A stretch of DNA of 64,000 bases from CAVVXX01 sp963707975 (lineage in GTDB: Bacteria; Pseudomonadota; Alphaproteobacteria; Micropepsales; Micropepsaceae), in contig OY970177.1 of NCBI GenBank assembly GCA_963707975.1, forward strand, positions 1,364,001 to 1,428,000. The letters are read 5' to 3'. Under the pieces are notes generated by a model. That model was not told the DNA's origin, did not search any database, and worked only from the letters and a program-made list of their open reading frames with translations. Position 1 is the stretch's first letter. Each line of letters begins with the position of its first letter. A program made the position numbers and the translations under genes. Below are positions 7,975 through 16,784 of the stretch, piece by piece.

Positions 7975-9375
7975 ATGACGGAATCCATAAAGACAAAGGT
8001 TTTGGTAATCGGCGGCGGGCCGGGTGGTTATGTGGCCGCAATTCGCGCGGGCCAATTGGGCCTTGAGACCACGCTAGTCGAGGCCGGCCGGCTTGGCGGC
8101 ACGTGTCTTATCCGCGGCTGCGTACCGTCCAAGGCCATCATTCATGTGGCTGGAGAGTTCGAGACGATGGTGCATGCGGCCGCCAAAGCCACGCACGGCA
8201 TTTCATTGAAAGTGGCGCCCGCTGTCGATTTCGCCGACACGGTGCGGTGGAAAGAAACCATTGTCGACAAGCTCAACAACGGTGTCGCCACTTTGCTCAA
8301 GCGCGCTCACGTGCGCGTGGTCAACGGCTGGGCGAAATTCTCCGACGGCAAGACCTGCACGGTAAAAACCAAAGACGATGATGTCACCATCACGGCCGAG
8401 CATGTCATTCTCGCCAATGGCTCTCTGCCGGTGGAACTTCCATTTCTGAAATTTGGCGGTGATGTGATCTCGTCCACCGAAGCGTTGCTGCTGGACAAGC
8501 TGCCGCAGAAGCTTGTTGTCGTCGGCGCGGGCTATATCGGCCTCGAACTCGGCATCGCTTTCCGCAAGCTCGGCGCGGAGGTTACGATCGTCGAAGCGCT
8601 TGATCGCATCCTGGCCCTTTATGACACGCAGCTCTCCGATCCCGTGCGCAAATGGCTGGAAAAGCATGCCGTCACGCTGCATTTAAGTGCGAAAGCAAAA
8701 GGCGCGGAGAAGGGCTCACTAATCGCCGAAACCAAAGACGGCAAGACGATCAAACTTCCGGCCGACAAGATTCTCGTGACGGTGGGCCGCAAGCCCAACA
8801 CGGAAGGTTGGGGCTTGGAGAACATGGCGGTGGACATGGCGGGCCGCTTTGTGAAAGTCGACGACCAGTGCCGCACCTCGATGAAGAACGTCTGGGCGAT
8901 CGGCGATCTGGTGGGCGAACCGATGCTGGAACACAAAGCGGCGACGCAAGGCGAAATGGTGGCCGAGATCATCGCGGGGCATAAGCGCCGCTTCGATCCC
9001 GCCTGCATTCCCGCCGTCTGCTTCACCGAACCGGAAATCGCGAGCGCTGGGCTCTTGCCCACCGATGAAGCGGCCAAGAGCGACGACATTATCACTGCCG
9101 TTTTTCCTTTCGCCGCCAATGGCCGCGCGCTTTCGATGGGTGCGGGCGACGATGGTGGCTTCGTGCGCGTGATCGCGCGGAAATCCGATCACCGCGTGCT
9201 CGGCATCCAGGCGGTGGGCGCGCATGTAGCGGAACTGTCAGGCGAGTTCAGCCACGCACTCGAAATGGGCGCGCTGCTGGAGGACGTGGCCGGCACAATC
9301 CACGTGCATCCGACGCTCAGCGAAGCTTTCCACGAAGCGGCATTGCGCGCGCTCGGCCACGCCATTCATATTTGA
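7975..9375 (+). CDS. lpd: Dihydrolipoamide dehydrogenase (E3)
   Basis: 466-residue flavoprotein that reoxidises the lipoyl group of E2 with NAD+. FAD-binding 'VIGGGPGGYVAAIRAGQLG' near the N-terminus, redox-active disulfide in 'GGTCLIRGCVPSK' (Cys44/Cys49), NAD-binding 'VVGAGYIGLELGIAF', and the C-terminal active-site His-Glu in 'HVHPTLSEAFHEA'. The disulfide loop reads LIRG rather than the commoner LNVG, as in some Bkd-linked E3 proteins. It is the fourth gene of the bkd operon, separated from E2 by a palindromic repeat. The stop lies four bases from the stop of the convergent S9 peptidase gene. Confidence 0.95.
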   Translation: MTESIKTKVLVIGGGPGGYVAAIRAGQLGLETTLVEAGRLGGTCLIRGCVPSKAIIHVAGEFETMVHAAAKATHGISLKVAPAVDFADTVRWKETIVDKLNNGVATLLKRAHVRVVNGWAKFSDGKTCTVKTKDDDVTITAEHVILANGSLPVELPFLKFGGDVISSTEALLLDKLPQKLVVVGAGYIGLELGIAFRKLGAEVTIVEALDRILALYDTQLSDPVRKWLEKHAVTLHLSAKAKGAEKGSLIAETKDGKTIKLPADKILVTVGRKPNTEGWGLENMAVDMAGRFVKVDDQCRTSMKNVWAIGDLVGEPMLEHKAATQGEMVAEIIAGHKRRFDPACIPAVCFTEPEIASAGLLPTDEAAKSDDIITAVFPFAANGRALSMGAGDDGGFVRVIARKSDHRVLGIQAVGAHVAELSGEFSHALEMGALLEDVAGTIHVHPTLSEAFHEAALRALGHAIHI

Positions 9376-9379
9376 AGCG

Positions 9380-11509
9380 CTATCCGCCCAGTTTCGCGGC
9401 GAGGAAGTTCGCAGTCGCCTGATCTACGCGCAGCCAGTTTTGATGGCGCAGGAAGCCGTGGATTTCGTTGGGGATCACCAGTTCCTCATACGGCAAATGG
9501 CGCAACTCAAGCCGCCGCGCCAGATCCACCGTCTGCTGGAAATACACGTTGCGGTCGTCGTCGCCTTGAATGAGCAGCACTGGCGAGCGCCAGCCGACAA
9601 TCGCGGAATCGGGCGACGATTGCCACGCCACCTTCATCGCTTCCTCGCGGTCGCCCTTTTCGTAGCGCGTTTTCTCTTTGCTGAACCACTCATCCATGAA
9701 GCGCGACCAGTCGTGCACGCCGTGCATGTCCACGCCCGCTTTGAAGATGGCGGAATCGTGCGCGAGCGCCATGGCGGTGAGATAACCGCCATACGAACCG
9801 CCCCAGATGCCAATGCGGCTCACGTCCACGCCGGGAACGTGCTGCAAAAACCGCGCGCCTGCGACCACATCCTGATATTCGGCGGCGCCTGTCGGGCCGG
9901 CATGATCCGGCTGATGGAAGAGGCGGCCGTAACCGATGCCGAGCCGGTAATTGACCGACAGCACCACGAATCCATGCGCGGCCAGATACTGGTTCACCGC
10001 GTAGGCGTTGCTGTAATAATCCATGTAATGCCAGCCCAGCAGCATCTGCCTGGGCGGCCCGCCATGCACGAAAATCACTCCTGGTTTCGCCGCGCCCGTA
10101 TCATTGCGCTGGAACAATTGCCCGTGCGCGACCACGCCGTCGGCCGCCGTGAACGTCACCGGCTTCGGCGCGATAAGCGCGCTCTCAGGAAAATCCGCTG
10201 GCAGTTTGCCCGTGTCGAGCGTTGCGCGATGACCTCCTTCCATGTCCACGATTCCCACGGAAGGAGGGTCTTGCACACCCGCGGTTATGAACGCCACGCG
10301 ACCCGCGCTTGCCGCTACCGGTTGCCATTCGATGGTTTCGCCGGAGGTCAATTCCTCGGGCTCTGCCCGGCCGGCGGACACGCGGAAGATGTGGCGGCGG
10401 TCGCCATCGCCGGACGTGGCGCCGGCGTTGGCGTTGTAGATCATGTAGCGCCGGTCGCGGCTCTCACTCACGAATTCGGTCATATAGCGGCCGGGCGTGA
10501 GCAGCAGCTCATCTCCGCCAGACTCCGCCACGGAATAAAGATGCGGCCAATTGTCGAGATAGGCGAGAAACACCAGCCGCCCGCCTGCCGCCCAATGCAA
10601 ATTCGCTTCGCCTTCGGTGTCGGGGTACGAGCCTTCCAGTGTGTCCGGGCTCTGCCATACCGGATGCCCAACGCCATCGCTTGCGCGCGCCACCCAAATC
10701 GCCCAAGGCTGCGGCGTTTGTTTCAGGATCTGCAGCGGCGGGCCGCCGTCGCCGGGCAGGCGCACGAAAGCGATCTCATTTCCGTCGGGCGACCATCGCG
10801 GCATGAAATCGAAGCTGGTTGACGGCGCTAGATATAGGATGGGCTCCTTCTTATTCCGGTAAATCCCGATAAAACTGTGATCTTCGCGATTGGAAACGAA
10901 TACGAGCGCGGCTCCATCCGGCGACCATTGCAGCGAGCCGTCCTTGCCGTGATCGAAGAACAGGCGCTTGGGCTTGGCCTTGGCCCCCAGCGGCGCGGTC
11001 CACACCTGATGGTCCTTGATATAGGCCAGCACGTGGCGCGCCGAAACGGCGGGCGCATCGCCTTCCGCGATCTTCTTCGGTTCGCCGCCCGTCAGCGGCG
11101 CGGCCCAGATCGTTACCTTGGGCTCGTCGGGCGATGAAGTGGGGTCGGGCGCGAGATCGCCTTCCGCGGGCCAGTTGGAGTCATGATCGCCGCCGCGCAC
11201 ATAAACCAGCACCTTGCCATCGGGAGAGAAAGCGAGATTGGTGATCTCCTGTCCGTCATCGGCGGTGTAGTGCGTGAATTGCTGCGGCTTGAAGGTGGGT
11301 CCATCTGCCAGCCACACATTGCGCACGCCGCCCAGATTGCGCACCCAGGCGATGCGGTCGGCCTTCTCTGCCGCGGTCAAATCGCTGACAAAGGGATAAT
11401 CCAGCACCTGCGCCATGGTGAAAGGCGCGTCAGCCGCTGCATTGGCGTTGGATAAGATAGGCAGGCACAAGGCAAACGATAGCGATAAAATGCGTATGGA
11501 TGAGTGCAT
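9380..11509 (-). CDS. Exported S9-family prolyl oligopeptidase-like peptidase
   Basis: About 709 residues. N-terminal signal peptide (MHSSIRILSLSFALCLPILS, cut near 'ANAAA'), an N-terminal beta-propeller with repeated 'FSPDGKVLVYV', 'WSPDGAALVFVS' and 'WSPDGNEIAFVR' blades, and a C-terminal alpha/beta hydrolase. The catalytic triad is visible: Ser in 'IWGGSYGGYLTAMA', Asp in 'LLIQGDDDRNVYF', His in 'VIPNEIHGF'. Acts outside the cytoplasm on short peptides. I chose the ATG at 11509 because it begins the signal peptide; an upstream in-frame ATG at 11581 adds 24 non-signal residues. Divergent from the aminotransferase gene. Confidence 0.92.
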   Translation of the reverse strand: MHSSIRILSLSFALCLPILSNANAAADAPFTMAQVLDYPFVSDLTAAEKADRIAWVRNLGGVRNVWLADGPTFKPQQFTHYTADDGQEITNLAFSPDGKVLVYVRGGDHDSNWPAEGDLAPDPTSSPDEPKVTIWAAPLTGGEPKKIAEGDAPAVSARHVLAYIKDHQVWTAPLGAKAKPKRLFFDHGKDGSLQWSPDGAALVFVSNREDHSFIGIYRNKKEPILYLAPSTSFDFMPRWSPDGNEIAFVRLPGDGGPPLQILKQTPQPWAIWVARASDGVGHPVWQSPDTLEGSYPDTEGEANLHWAAGGRLVFLAYLDNWPHLYSVAESGGDELLLTPGRYMTEFVSESRDRRYMIYNANAGATSGDGDRRHIFRVSAGRAEPEELTSGETIEWQPVAASAGRVAFITAGVQDPPSVGIVDMEGGHRATLDTGKLPADFPESALIAPKPVTFTAADGVVAHGQLFQRNDTGAAKPGVIFVHGGPPRQMLLGWHYMDYYSNAYAVNQYLAAHGFVVLSVNYRLGIGYGRLFHQPDHAGPTGAAEYQDVVAGARFLQHVPGVDVSRIGIWGGSYGGYLTAMALAHDSAIFKAGVDMHGVHDWSRFMDEWFSKEKTRYEKGDREEAMKVAWQSSPDSAIVGWRSPVLLIQGDDDRNVYFQQTVDLARRLELRHLPYEELVIPNEIHGFLRHQNWLRVDQATANFLAAKLGG

Positions 11510-11600
11510 GGGCCGGCCCCGAACGAAAGCGTTGCAGTTTCCACCGGGAAGCGATGAATCGCAATTGCGTCTTGCGGCCAAGTTAGCAGATATTCAGGCC

Positions 11601-12533
11601 ATGCCAGGCAGCCAGGATTACACCGCCGACCCGCGCAACGAAAAAGCGCTTGTCTATATCAATGGCGCGCTGGTGCCGCGCGCCGAGGCTCGTGTTTCCA
11701 TCTTCGACGCGGGCTTCGTGCTGGGCGATGGCGTGTGGGAAGGCATTCGGCTGCATAAAGGCGGGCTGCTGTTTCTCGACGCTCATATAGATCGCCTCTA
11801 CGAAGGCGCCAAGGCGATTGCGCTCGATATAGGCAAGTCGCGCGAAGAGATCGTCGCAGCGTTGAATAAAACCGCTGAGGCCAACAAGATGACCGATGGC
11901 GTGCATTTGCGACTGATGGTGACGCGGGGTCAGAAGAAAACGCCCAACCAGGACCCGCGCGGCACAATCGGCCCGCCCACCATTGTCATCACCGCAGAAT
12001 ACAAGCAGCCCACCCCCGAAATCGCGAGCAAGGGCCTTAAGCTTGCCACCGCATCCATCCGCTGCACGCCCTCCAACATGTTCGACATGCGGATCAATTC
12101 GCACAGCAGGCTCGCTCTCATAATGGCGCTCAACCAAGCCATCGCGGCGGGCGCCGACGAAGCGCTGATGCTCGACCCACACGGGTTTATTTCGAGCTGC
12201 AACGCCACCAATTTTTTCTTCGTGCGTGGCGGCGAGGTGCGCAGCTCTACTGGCGATTACTGCTTCAACGGCATCACGCGCCATCATGTGATCCATCTGG
12301 CGCACGAACACGGCATTCCGCTGAAACTCGGCAACTTCCAGTTGGATGAGGCGCGCGCGGCTGACGAAGCCTTCGTCACCGGCACCTTTGGCGGCCTCAC
12401 GCCGGTGCGCGAGATCGACGGCCGCCGCTTGCGCGAAAAATTGCCGGGGCCCGTCACACGGCGCCTGCGCGCGCTTTATGAGCAGCTGAAAGACACAGAC
12501 GCCGCAGGCGCCATAAGCGTTGCGCGCGCATGA
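11601..12533 (+). CDS. Aminotransferase class IV family protein with no lysine at the usual PLP position
   Basis: 310 residues with the class IV fold: 'YINGALVPRAEARVSIFDAGFVLGDGVWEG', 'FLDAHIDRLYEGAKAI', 'LMLDPHGFISSCNATNFFFV' and 'FVTGTFGGLTPVREIDGR'. The segment that normally carries the PLP lysine (IKSLNLL-like in D-amino-acid and KAGGNYL-like in branched-chain enzymes) here reads 'MRINSHSRLAL', with no Lys. So it could be a diverged or non-PLP-Lys enzyme; the substrate is unknown. The stop overlaps the following sulfotransferase start (ATGA), implying coupled function. I chose the ATG at 11601 because homologues begin shortly before 'YINGALVPR'. Confidence 0.8.
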   Translation: MPGSQDYTADPRNEKALVYINGALVPRAEARVSIFDAGFVLGDGVWEGIRLHKGGLLFLDAHIDRLYEGAKAIALDIGKSREEIVAALNKTAEANKMTDGVHLRLMVTRGQKKTPNQDPRGTIGPPTIVITAEYKQPTPEIASKGLKLATASIRCTPSNMFDMRINSHSRLALIMALNQAIAAGADEALMLDPHGFISSCNATNFFFVRGGEVRSSTGDYCFNGITRHHVIHLAHEHGIPLKLGNFQLDEARAADEAFVTGTFGGLTPVREIDGRRLREKLPGPVTRRLRALYEQLKDTDAAGAISVARA

Positions 12534-13273
12534 GCAAGCCCATCCGCATCGCCATGTGGTCGGGGCCGCGCAATATTTCCACTGCGATGATGCGCGCCTT
12601 CGAAAATCGCGGCGACACGGCGGTAATCGACGAGCCATTTTATGCCTGCTTTCTCTCCATTACGGGGCGCACCGATCATCCCTACCGCGAAGAAGTGCTG
12701 AAGGCATTGCCCATGGATTGGCGCGAGGTGGTGAAGGGCCTGCTCGGTCCCGTGCCTGGCAGCAAGCCGATCTATTATTCCAAACAGATGCTGCATCACA
12801 TGGTCGAACCCATCGGCTTCGACTGGATCAAGCATTGCCGCAATGCCTTTCTTATTCGCGACCCCGAAGAAGTGGTCGCGTCCTATTTCGAAAAAATCGA
12901 GGGCATGACGCTTGCTGATATCGGCATTGTCCGCCAGGCGGAATTGTTCGAGCGCGAATGCCAGAGGCTGGGCATGGCCCCGCCGGTGATCGACGCACGC
13001 GACGTGCAGGAAAATCCGCGAGAGCTTCTGACCGCGCTCTGCGCGGGGCTCGGCATTCCCTTCACGGAAAAGATGCTGCATTGGCCACCCGGTCCACGCG
13101 CCAGCGACGGCGTGTGGGCGCCCTACTGGTACGCCAATGTCGAACGCTCGACCGGCTTCTCGGCGCCTGCCGAAAAGAAACACGTGTATCCAGGCGGCAG
13201 GCTGAAAGCCATAGCCGATGCCGCGCGCCCCTTTTACCAGCGCCTGGCCGCGCACAAATTGAGGCTGGCGTAA
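12530..13273 (+). CDS. Sulfotransferase family protein
   Basis: 247 residues. N-terminal 'AMWSGPRNISTAMMRAF' is the 5'-phosphosulfate loop of PAPS-dependent sulfotransferases, and 'AFLIRDPEEVVASYF' the 3'-phosphate-binding motif (R-D-P with following Ser). No signal peptide, so cytoplasmic. It overlaps the class IV aminotransferase by four bases (ATGA). That strict pairing suggests both act on one metabolite, perhaps an amino-bearing compound that is sulfated, but the substrate cannot be read from sequence. Convergent with the DUF308 gene 14 bases downstream. Confidence 0.82.
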   Translation: MSKPIRIAMWSGPRNISTAMMRAFENRGDTAVIDEPFYACFLSITGRTDHPYREEVLKALPMDWREVVKGLLGPVPGSKPIYYSKQMLHHMVEPIGFDWIKHCRNAFLIRDPEEVVASYFEKIEGMTLADIGIVRQAELFERECQRLGMAPPVIDARDVQENPRELLTALCAGLGIPFTEKMLHWPPGPRASDGVWAPYWYANVERSTGFSAPAEKKHVYPGGRLKAIADAARPFYQRLAAHKLRLA

Positions 13274-13287
13274 GCCGGCCGCGCGTT

Positions 13288-13866
13288 CTATGCCGCCGCC
13301 TTGCGCACGGCGAGCGCCATTGTCACCAGCGACGCGCCGCCGAATATCAGATCGATGCCGACGATAAGGCCGAGCACCCATTCCGCGGCGCCGGGCAGCG
13401 CCAGAATGATCAAGATCGCGAGCAGCCAGTCCAACAGCCCATTGAGGATGAACCAGCCCCAGCTCCCCGAAAGCTGGCGGCGGTGAGCGAGGCCGAACAG
13501 GACCATCAGCGCGCCGTCCGCGATCAGGAAGGCGGTCAGCACCAGCGTCAAAGACACCACGCCGGCAACAGGCCAGCCGAGGAGCACGGCGCCGGCGACA
13601 ATGGTTACGAGCGACGACAACAACGACCACCAGAAGCCCGGCGCCCCGCGGCTCATGATCGTGACGACAAGGCCGACGATACCTCCAATGAGAAACAGCC
13701 AGCCAAGAAAAACCGCAACGGCAAGGCTGGCAATCTGCGGCACAATGATCGCGCCCGCGCCAAGCACAAGCAGAACGATGCCTTCGATCAGAAACAGCCG
13801 CCAATGCTCACCCAAGGTTTTTTTGATCGCAGATTCCATCGCCGCGGAGTCGCCGGTGTTGGTCAT
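13288..13866 (-). CDS. HdeD/DUF308 family membrane protein
   Basis: 192 residues with about six hydrophobic helices arranged as repeated helix pairs, for example 'LFLIEGIVLLVLGAGAIIVP' and 'VAVFLGWLFLIGGIVGLVV'. This matches HdeD-like (DUF308) inner-membrane proteins linked to acid or general stress in enterics; the molecular role is unknown. The ATG at 13866 has GAGGAGG six bases upstream and is preferred over an upstream in-frame TTG at 13890. It stands alone between convergent and tandem neighbours. Confidence 0.85.
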   Translation of the reverse strand: MTNTGDSAAMESAIKKTLGEHWRLFLIEGIVLLVLGAGAIIVPQIASLAVAVFLGWLFLIGGIVGLVVTIMSRGAPGFWWSLLSSLVTIVAGAVLLGWPVAGVVSLTLVLTAFLIADGALMVLFGLAHRRQLSGSWGWFILNGLLDWLLAILIILALPGAAEWVLGLIVGIDLIFGGASLVTMALAVRKAAA

Positions 13867-14012
13867 GAGACCCTCCTCAATTGATTTCAATTTGACGCTT
13901 GTTGAGCCATCAGAGATGGCGGTGGTCTAATCGAAAGTCAAAGCCATGCCTTACACGCTAAGAATATCTTCTAGTGATTCGTGTAAACAAGGGCAATAGA
14001 AGCCAACTCCGA

Positions 14013-16688
14013 TCAAAGTTTCAGAACCGCGCGCACGATGCCGGGGGGTTGCAGGGGACGTGTGATTGAGAAGCCGAGCTTGCGCGCAAGCGCGACCATA
14101 GCGGCATTGTCTTCCAGAATATCGCCGAAAAGTTCGCCGATGCTGCGCCCGCGCGCATAGATGATGAGGCGGCGCATCAGTAATTCGCCAAGTCCCCGGC
14201 GCTGGAGGTCGCTGCGCACCAGCACCGCAAATTCCGCGCGGCAATTGTCGGGGTCGGCGGCCAGCCGCGCCACCCCCAATATGTCATTTGCATCCGGCTT
14301 GCACAGCACGAAAGCCATTTCGCGGTCGTAATCGATTTGTGTCGCGCGCGCGATTTGGAGGGGTGGAGCATTTTTAAGCGAGGCAAAGAACCGCATGCGG
14401 ATGTCTTCGGGCGTCAGTTTCGCGAATAATGCCATGAACGCCGGCGCGTCTTCAGGACGCACAGGGCGCAAAAGCACTTCATCCAGGCCTGGAAGTTCTT
14501 CCTGCTTTTCCAATTCTTTCGGATAAGGAGAAATGGAAAAGCGGCTACCGCGTTTTGCGCCGGCGGCGAGAGGCGCCAGGCGAATGCGTGCGTCGACCGC
14601 AATGACGCCCTTATCGTCCGCCAGCAGCGGGTTAATGTCGAGTTCGGCGATTTCGTCGAGATCGGCGATCAATTGCGACAATTGCACGAGCGCGAGCGCA
14701 ATGGCGTCAAGCTTGGCAGGCGGGTGATCGCGGTAGCCCTTGAGCGCGCGGTAAATACGCGTGCGCGCCATAAGCTCGCGCGCCAGCGGAAGATTGAGCG
14801 GCGGCAGCGCCAGGGCCGTGTCGTCGATCACTTCTACGGCCGTGCCGCCATGGCCGAAAAGAATAAATGGCCCGAATTGCGCATCGACCGCCATGCCAAG
14901 AATGAGCTCGATTGCGTTCGCGCGGTGAACCATTTCCTGCACGATGAAGCCTTGCAACCGCGCCTGTGGTGCCTTGCCGGCCACGCGCTTGAGCATGGCG
15001 CCGGCGGCCGCGCGTACAGCATCGGCGCCTTCGAGGTCGAGCACCACGCCGCCGACATCGGATTTGTGAGTGATGTCGGGGGAATAAATCTTGAGCGCAA
15101 TTTTGCCGTCGAACTCACTTGCACGCGATGCTGCCTCGTCCGCAGTCCTGGCGATGGCCGAGCGCGCAGCCGGAATGCCGTAACAGCTCAGCAACCGGTT
15201 GACATCAAGCTCATCCAGCCAGGATTTGCCCGAGGCAAGTGCCTCCTTAATCACCTGACTTGCAGCCCCTTCATCGGGGGTGAAATCGGCCGCGACCGAG
15301 GGCGGCACTTCGAGCAGAATGTCCTGGCCGCGGCGATAATTGACTAGATGCATGAAGCCGCGGATCGCCTTGTCGGGCGTCTCATAGGTCGGGATGCCGG
15401 CATTGGAGAACAGTTTGCGCGCCGCGACTGCCGCGCCCGCGCCGAGCCAGCTCGTCAATAGAGCGGCGCGCTTCTTTGCCACGCAATCTATCACCGCCTG
15501 GGCGGCTTCGACGCCCGATGCAATCGCGGTCGGGCAGTTGAGCGCCAGTACCGCATCCACCTCTGGCGCATCCAGCAACCGCGTCAGCGCGTCGGCATAA
15601 CGGCTGCCAGGCGCGTCGCCTACGATATCCACCGGATCGCCGTGCGACCAGGTGGGCGGCAGCACGGTATCGAGTTTTGCAATCGTGTCCTGGGAAAGAT
15701 CGGCAAGTTGGCCGCCGAAATCGAGCAACGCATCGGTCGCTAGCACGCCCACGCCACCCCCATTGGTGAGGATCGCCAGGCGATCGCCCCTGAGAGTGAG
15801 CGGCGTCGACAATGTCTCGACGGCATCGAAAACCTCATCAAGTTCAAGCACGCGCAAAATGCCCGCGCGCCGGAACGCCGCATCATAAACGCCGTCGGCG
15901 CCGGCCAGCGCGCCGGTGTGCGATTGGGCGGCCTTGGCTGCCTGCGCATGGCGGCCGGCCTTGATGGCTATGACAGGCTTGCAACGCGCAGCCGCGCGCG
16001 CCGCCGACATGAATTTGCGCGCCTGCGTGATGGCTTCGATATAAAGCAGAACGGCCTGGGTTTCCGTATCGTTGGCGAGATAATCCAACATGTCGCCGAA
16101 ATCGACATCGGACATGTCGCCCAGCGACACCAGATGCGAAAAGCCGATATTGCGCGCTGACGACCAATCGAGCACCGTGGTGAGCATGGCGCCCGATTGC
16201 GCGACGAAAGCGACGTGGCCTTTGCGCGCGCCGATCTGCGCGAACGACGCGTTGAGGCCTGATGGCGTCGAAAGCACGCCGACGCAATTGGGCCCTATGA
16301 TGCGCATGAGATGCGGACGTGCCGCATCCAGCATTGCCTGTTCGAGCGCGCGGCCTTCCGCGTTGCCCAATTCGCGAAACCCAGCCGTGATGACAATGAC
16401 GCCCTTGGTGCCGCGCTCACCAAGCTCGCCTACCAGCATGGGCACGGTGGCTGGCGGCGTGCAAATGACGGCGAGATCGGGCGTCACCGGCAGGCTTTTG
16501 ACATCGGGATAACAAAGCATGCCAACGACCGCCTTATGCTTCGGGTTGACCGGCATGATCGGCCCATCGAAGCCGCCTGACAGCAGATTATGCATTATCA
16601 TCAGGCCAACGGATTCGGGGCGCGTGCTGGCGCCGATCACTGCTACCGCCTTGGGGCGCAACACGGCATCGAGATTGCGGATGGACAT
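14013..16688 (-). CDS. NDP-forming acyl-CoA synthetase fused to GNAT acetyltransferase (Pat-like)
   Basis: 891 residues. Domains: CoA-binding Rossmann domain (1-130, 'AVAVIGASTRPESVG'), succinyl-CoA-ligase-like domains (about 145-460), ATP-grasp (about 480-700, 'IALKIYSPDITHKSDVGGV' and 'ELDINPLLAD'), and a C-terminal GNAT domain (about 725-891, 'LVRSDLQRRGLGELLMRRL'). Pat/YfiQ homologues acetylate Acs and other enzymes at lysine. The motif 'SHTGALAG' keeps the phosphohistidine position of true ADP-forming acetyl-CoA synthetases, so ligase activity is possible as well. It diverges from the nuclease-phosphorylase-PRPP operon. Confidence 0.9.
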   Translation of the reverse strand: MSIRNLDAVLRPKAVAVIGASTRPESVGLMIMHNLLSGGFDGPIMPVNPKHKAVVGMLCYPDVKSLPVTPDLAVICTPPATVPMLVGELGERGTKGVIVITAGFRELGNAEGRALEQAMLDAARPHLMRIIGPNCVGVLSTPSGLNASFAQIGARKGHVAFVAQSGAMLTTVLDWSSARNIGFSHLVSLGDMSDVDFGDMLDYLANDTETQAVLLYIEAITQARKFMSAARAAARCKPVIAIKAGRHAQAAKAAQSHTGALAGADGVYDAAFRRAGILRVLELDEVFDAVETLSTPLTLRGDRLAILTNGGGVGVLATDALLDFGGQLADLSQDTIAKLDTVLPPTWSHGDPVDIVGDAPGSRYADALTRLLDAPEVDAVLALNCPTAIASGVEAAQAVIDCVAKKRAALLTSWLGAGAAVAARKLFSNAGIPTYETPDKAIRGFMHLVNYRRGQDILLEVPPSVAADFTPDEGAASQVIKEALASGKSWLDELDVNRLLSCYGIPAARSAIARTADEAASRASEFDGKIALKIYSPDITHKSDVGGVVLDLEGADAVRAAAGAMLKRVAGKAPQARLQGFIVQEMVHRANAIELILGMAVDAQFGPFILFGHGGTAVEVIDDTALALPPLNLPLARELMARTRIYRALKGYRDHPPAKLDAIALALVQLSQLIADLDEIAELDINPLLADDKGVIAVDARIRLAPLAAGAKRGSRFSISPYPKELEKQEELPGLDEVLLRPVRPEDAPAFMALFAKLTPEDIRMRFFASLKNAPPLQIARATQIDYDREMAFVLCKPDANDILGVARLAADPDNCRAEFAVLVRSDLQRRGLGELLMRRLIIYARGRSIGELFGDILEDNAAMVALARKLGFSITRPLQPPGIVRAVLKL

Positions 16689-16744
16689 GGTTTGAGCTTC
16701 TCGAAATGACGCGTTCCATGCAATGTTTTCTATGGGCTGCGCAA

Positions 16745-16763
16745 GAGGCGGATTGTCCGCCTC
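16745..16763. promoter_or_regulatory. Perfect 8-3-8 inverted repeat before the beta-CASP operon
   Basis: GAGGCGGA-TTG-TCCGCCTC lies 21 bases before the ATG at 16785, in the short divergent region (16689-16784). It may be an operator or a 5'-UTR hairpin near the ribosome-binding site. No run of T follows, so it is not a terminator. Confidence 0.35.
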
Positions 16764-16784
16764 GCGCGGATAGTGGCGGATGGC

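Noticed and set aside
9440..10822. 460-codon plus-strand ORF inside the S9 peptidase gene
   Set aside because: Antisense shadow; the peptidase frame carries the full catalytic triad and signal peptide.
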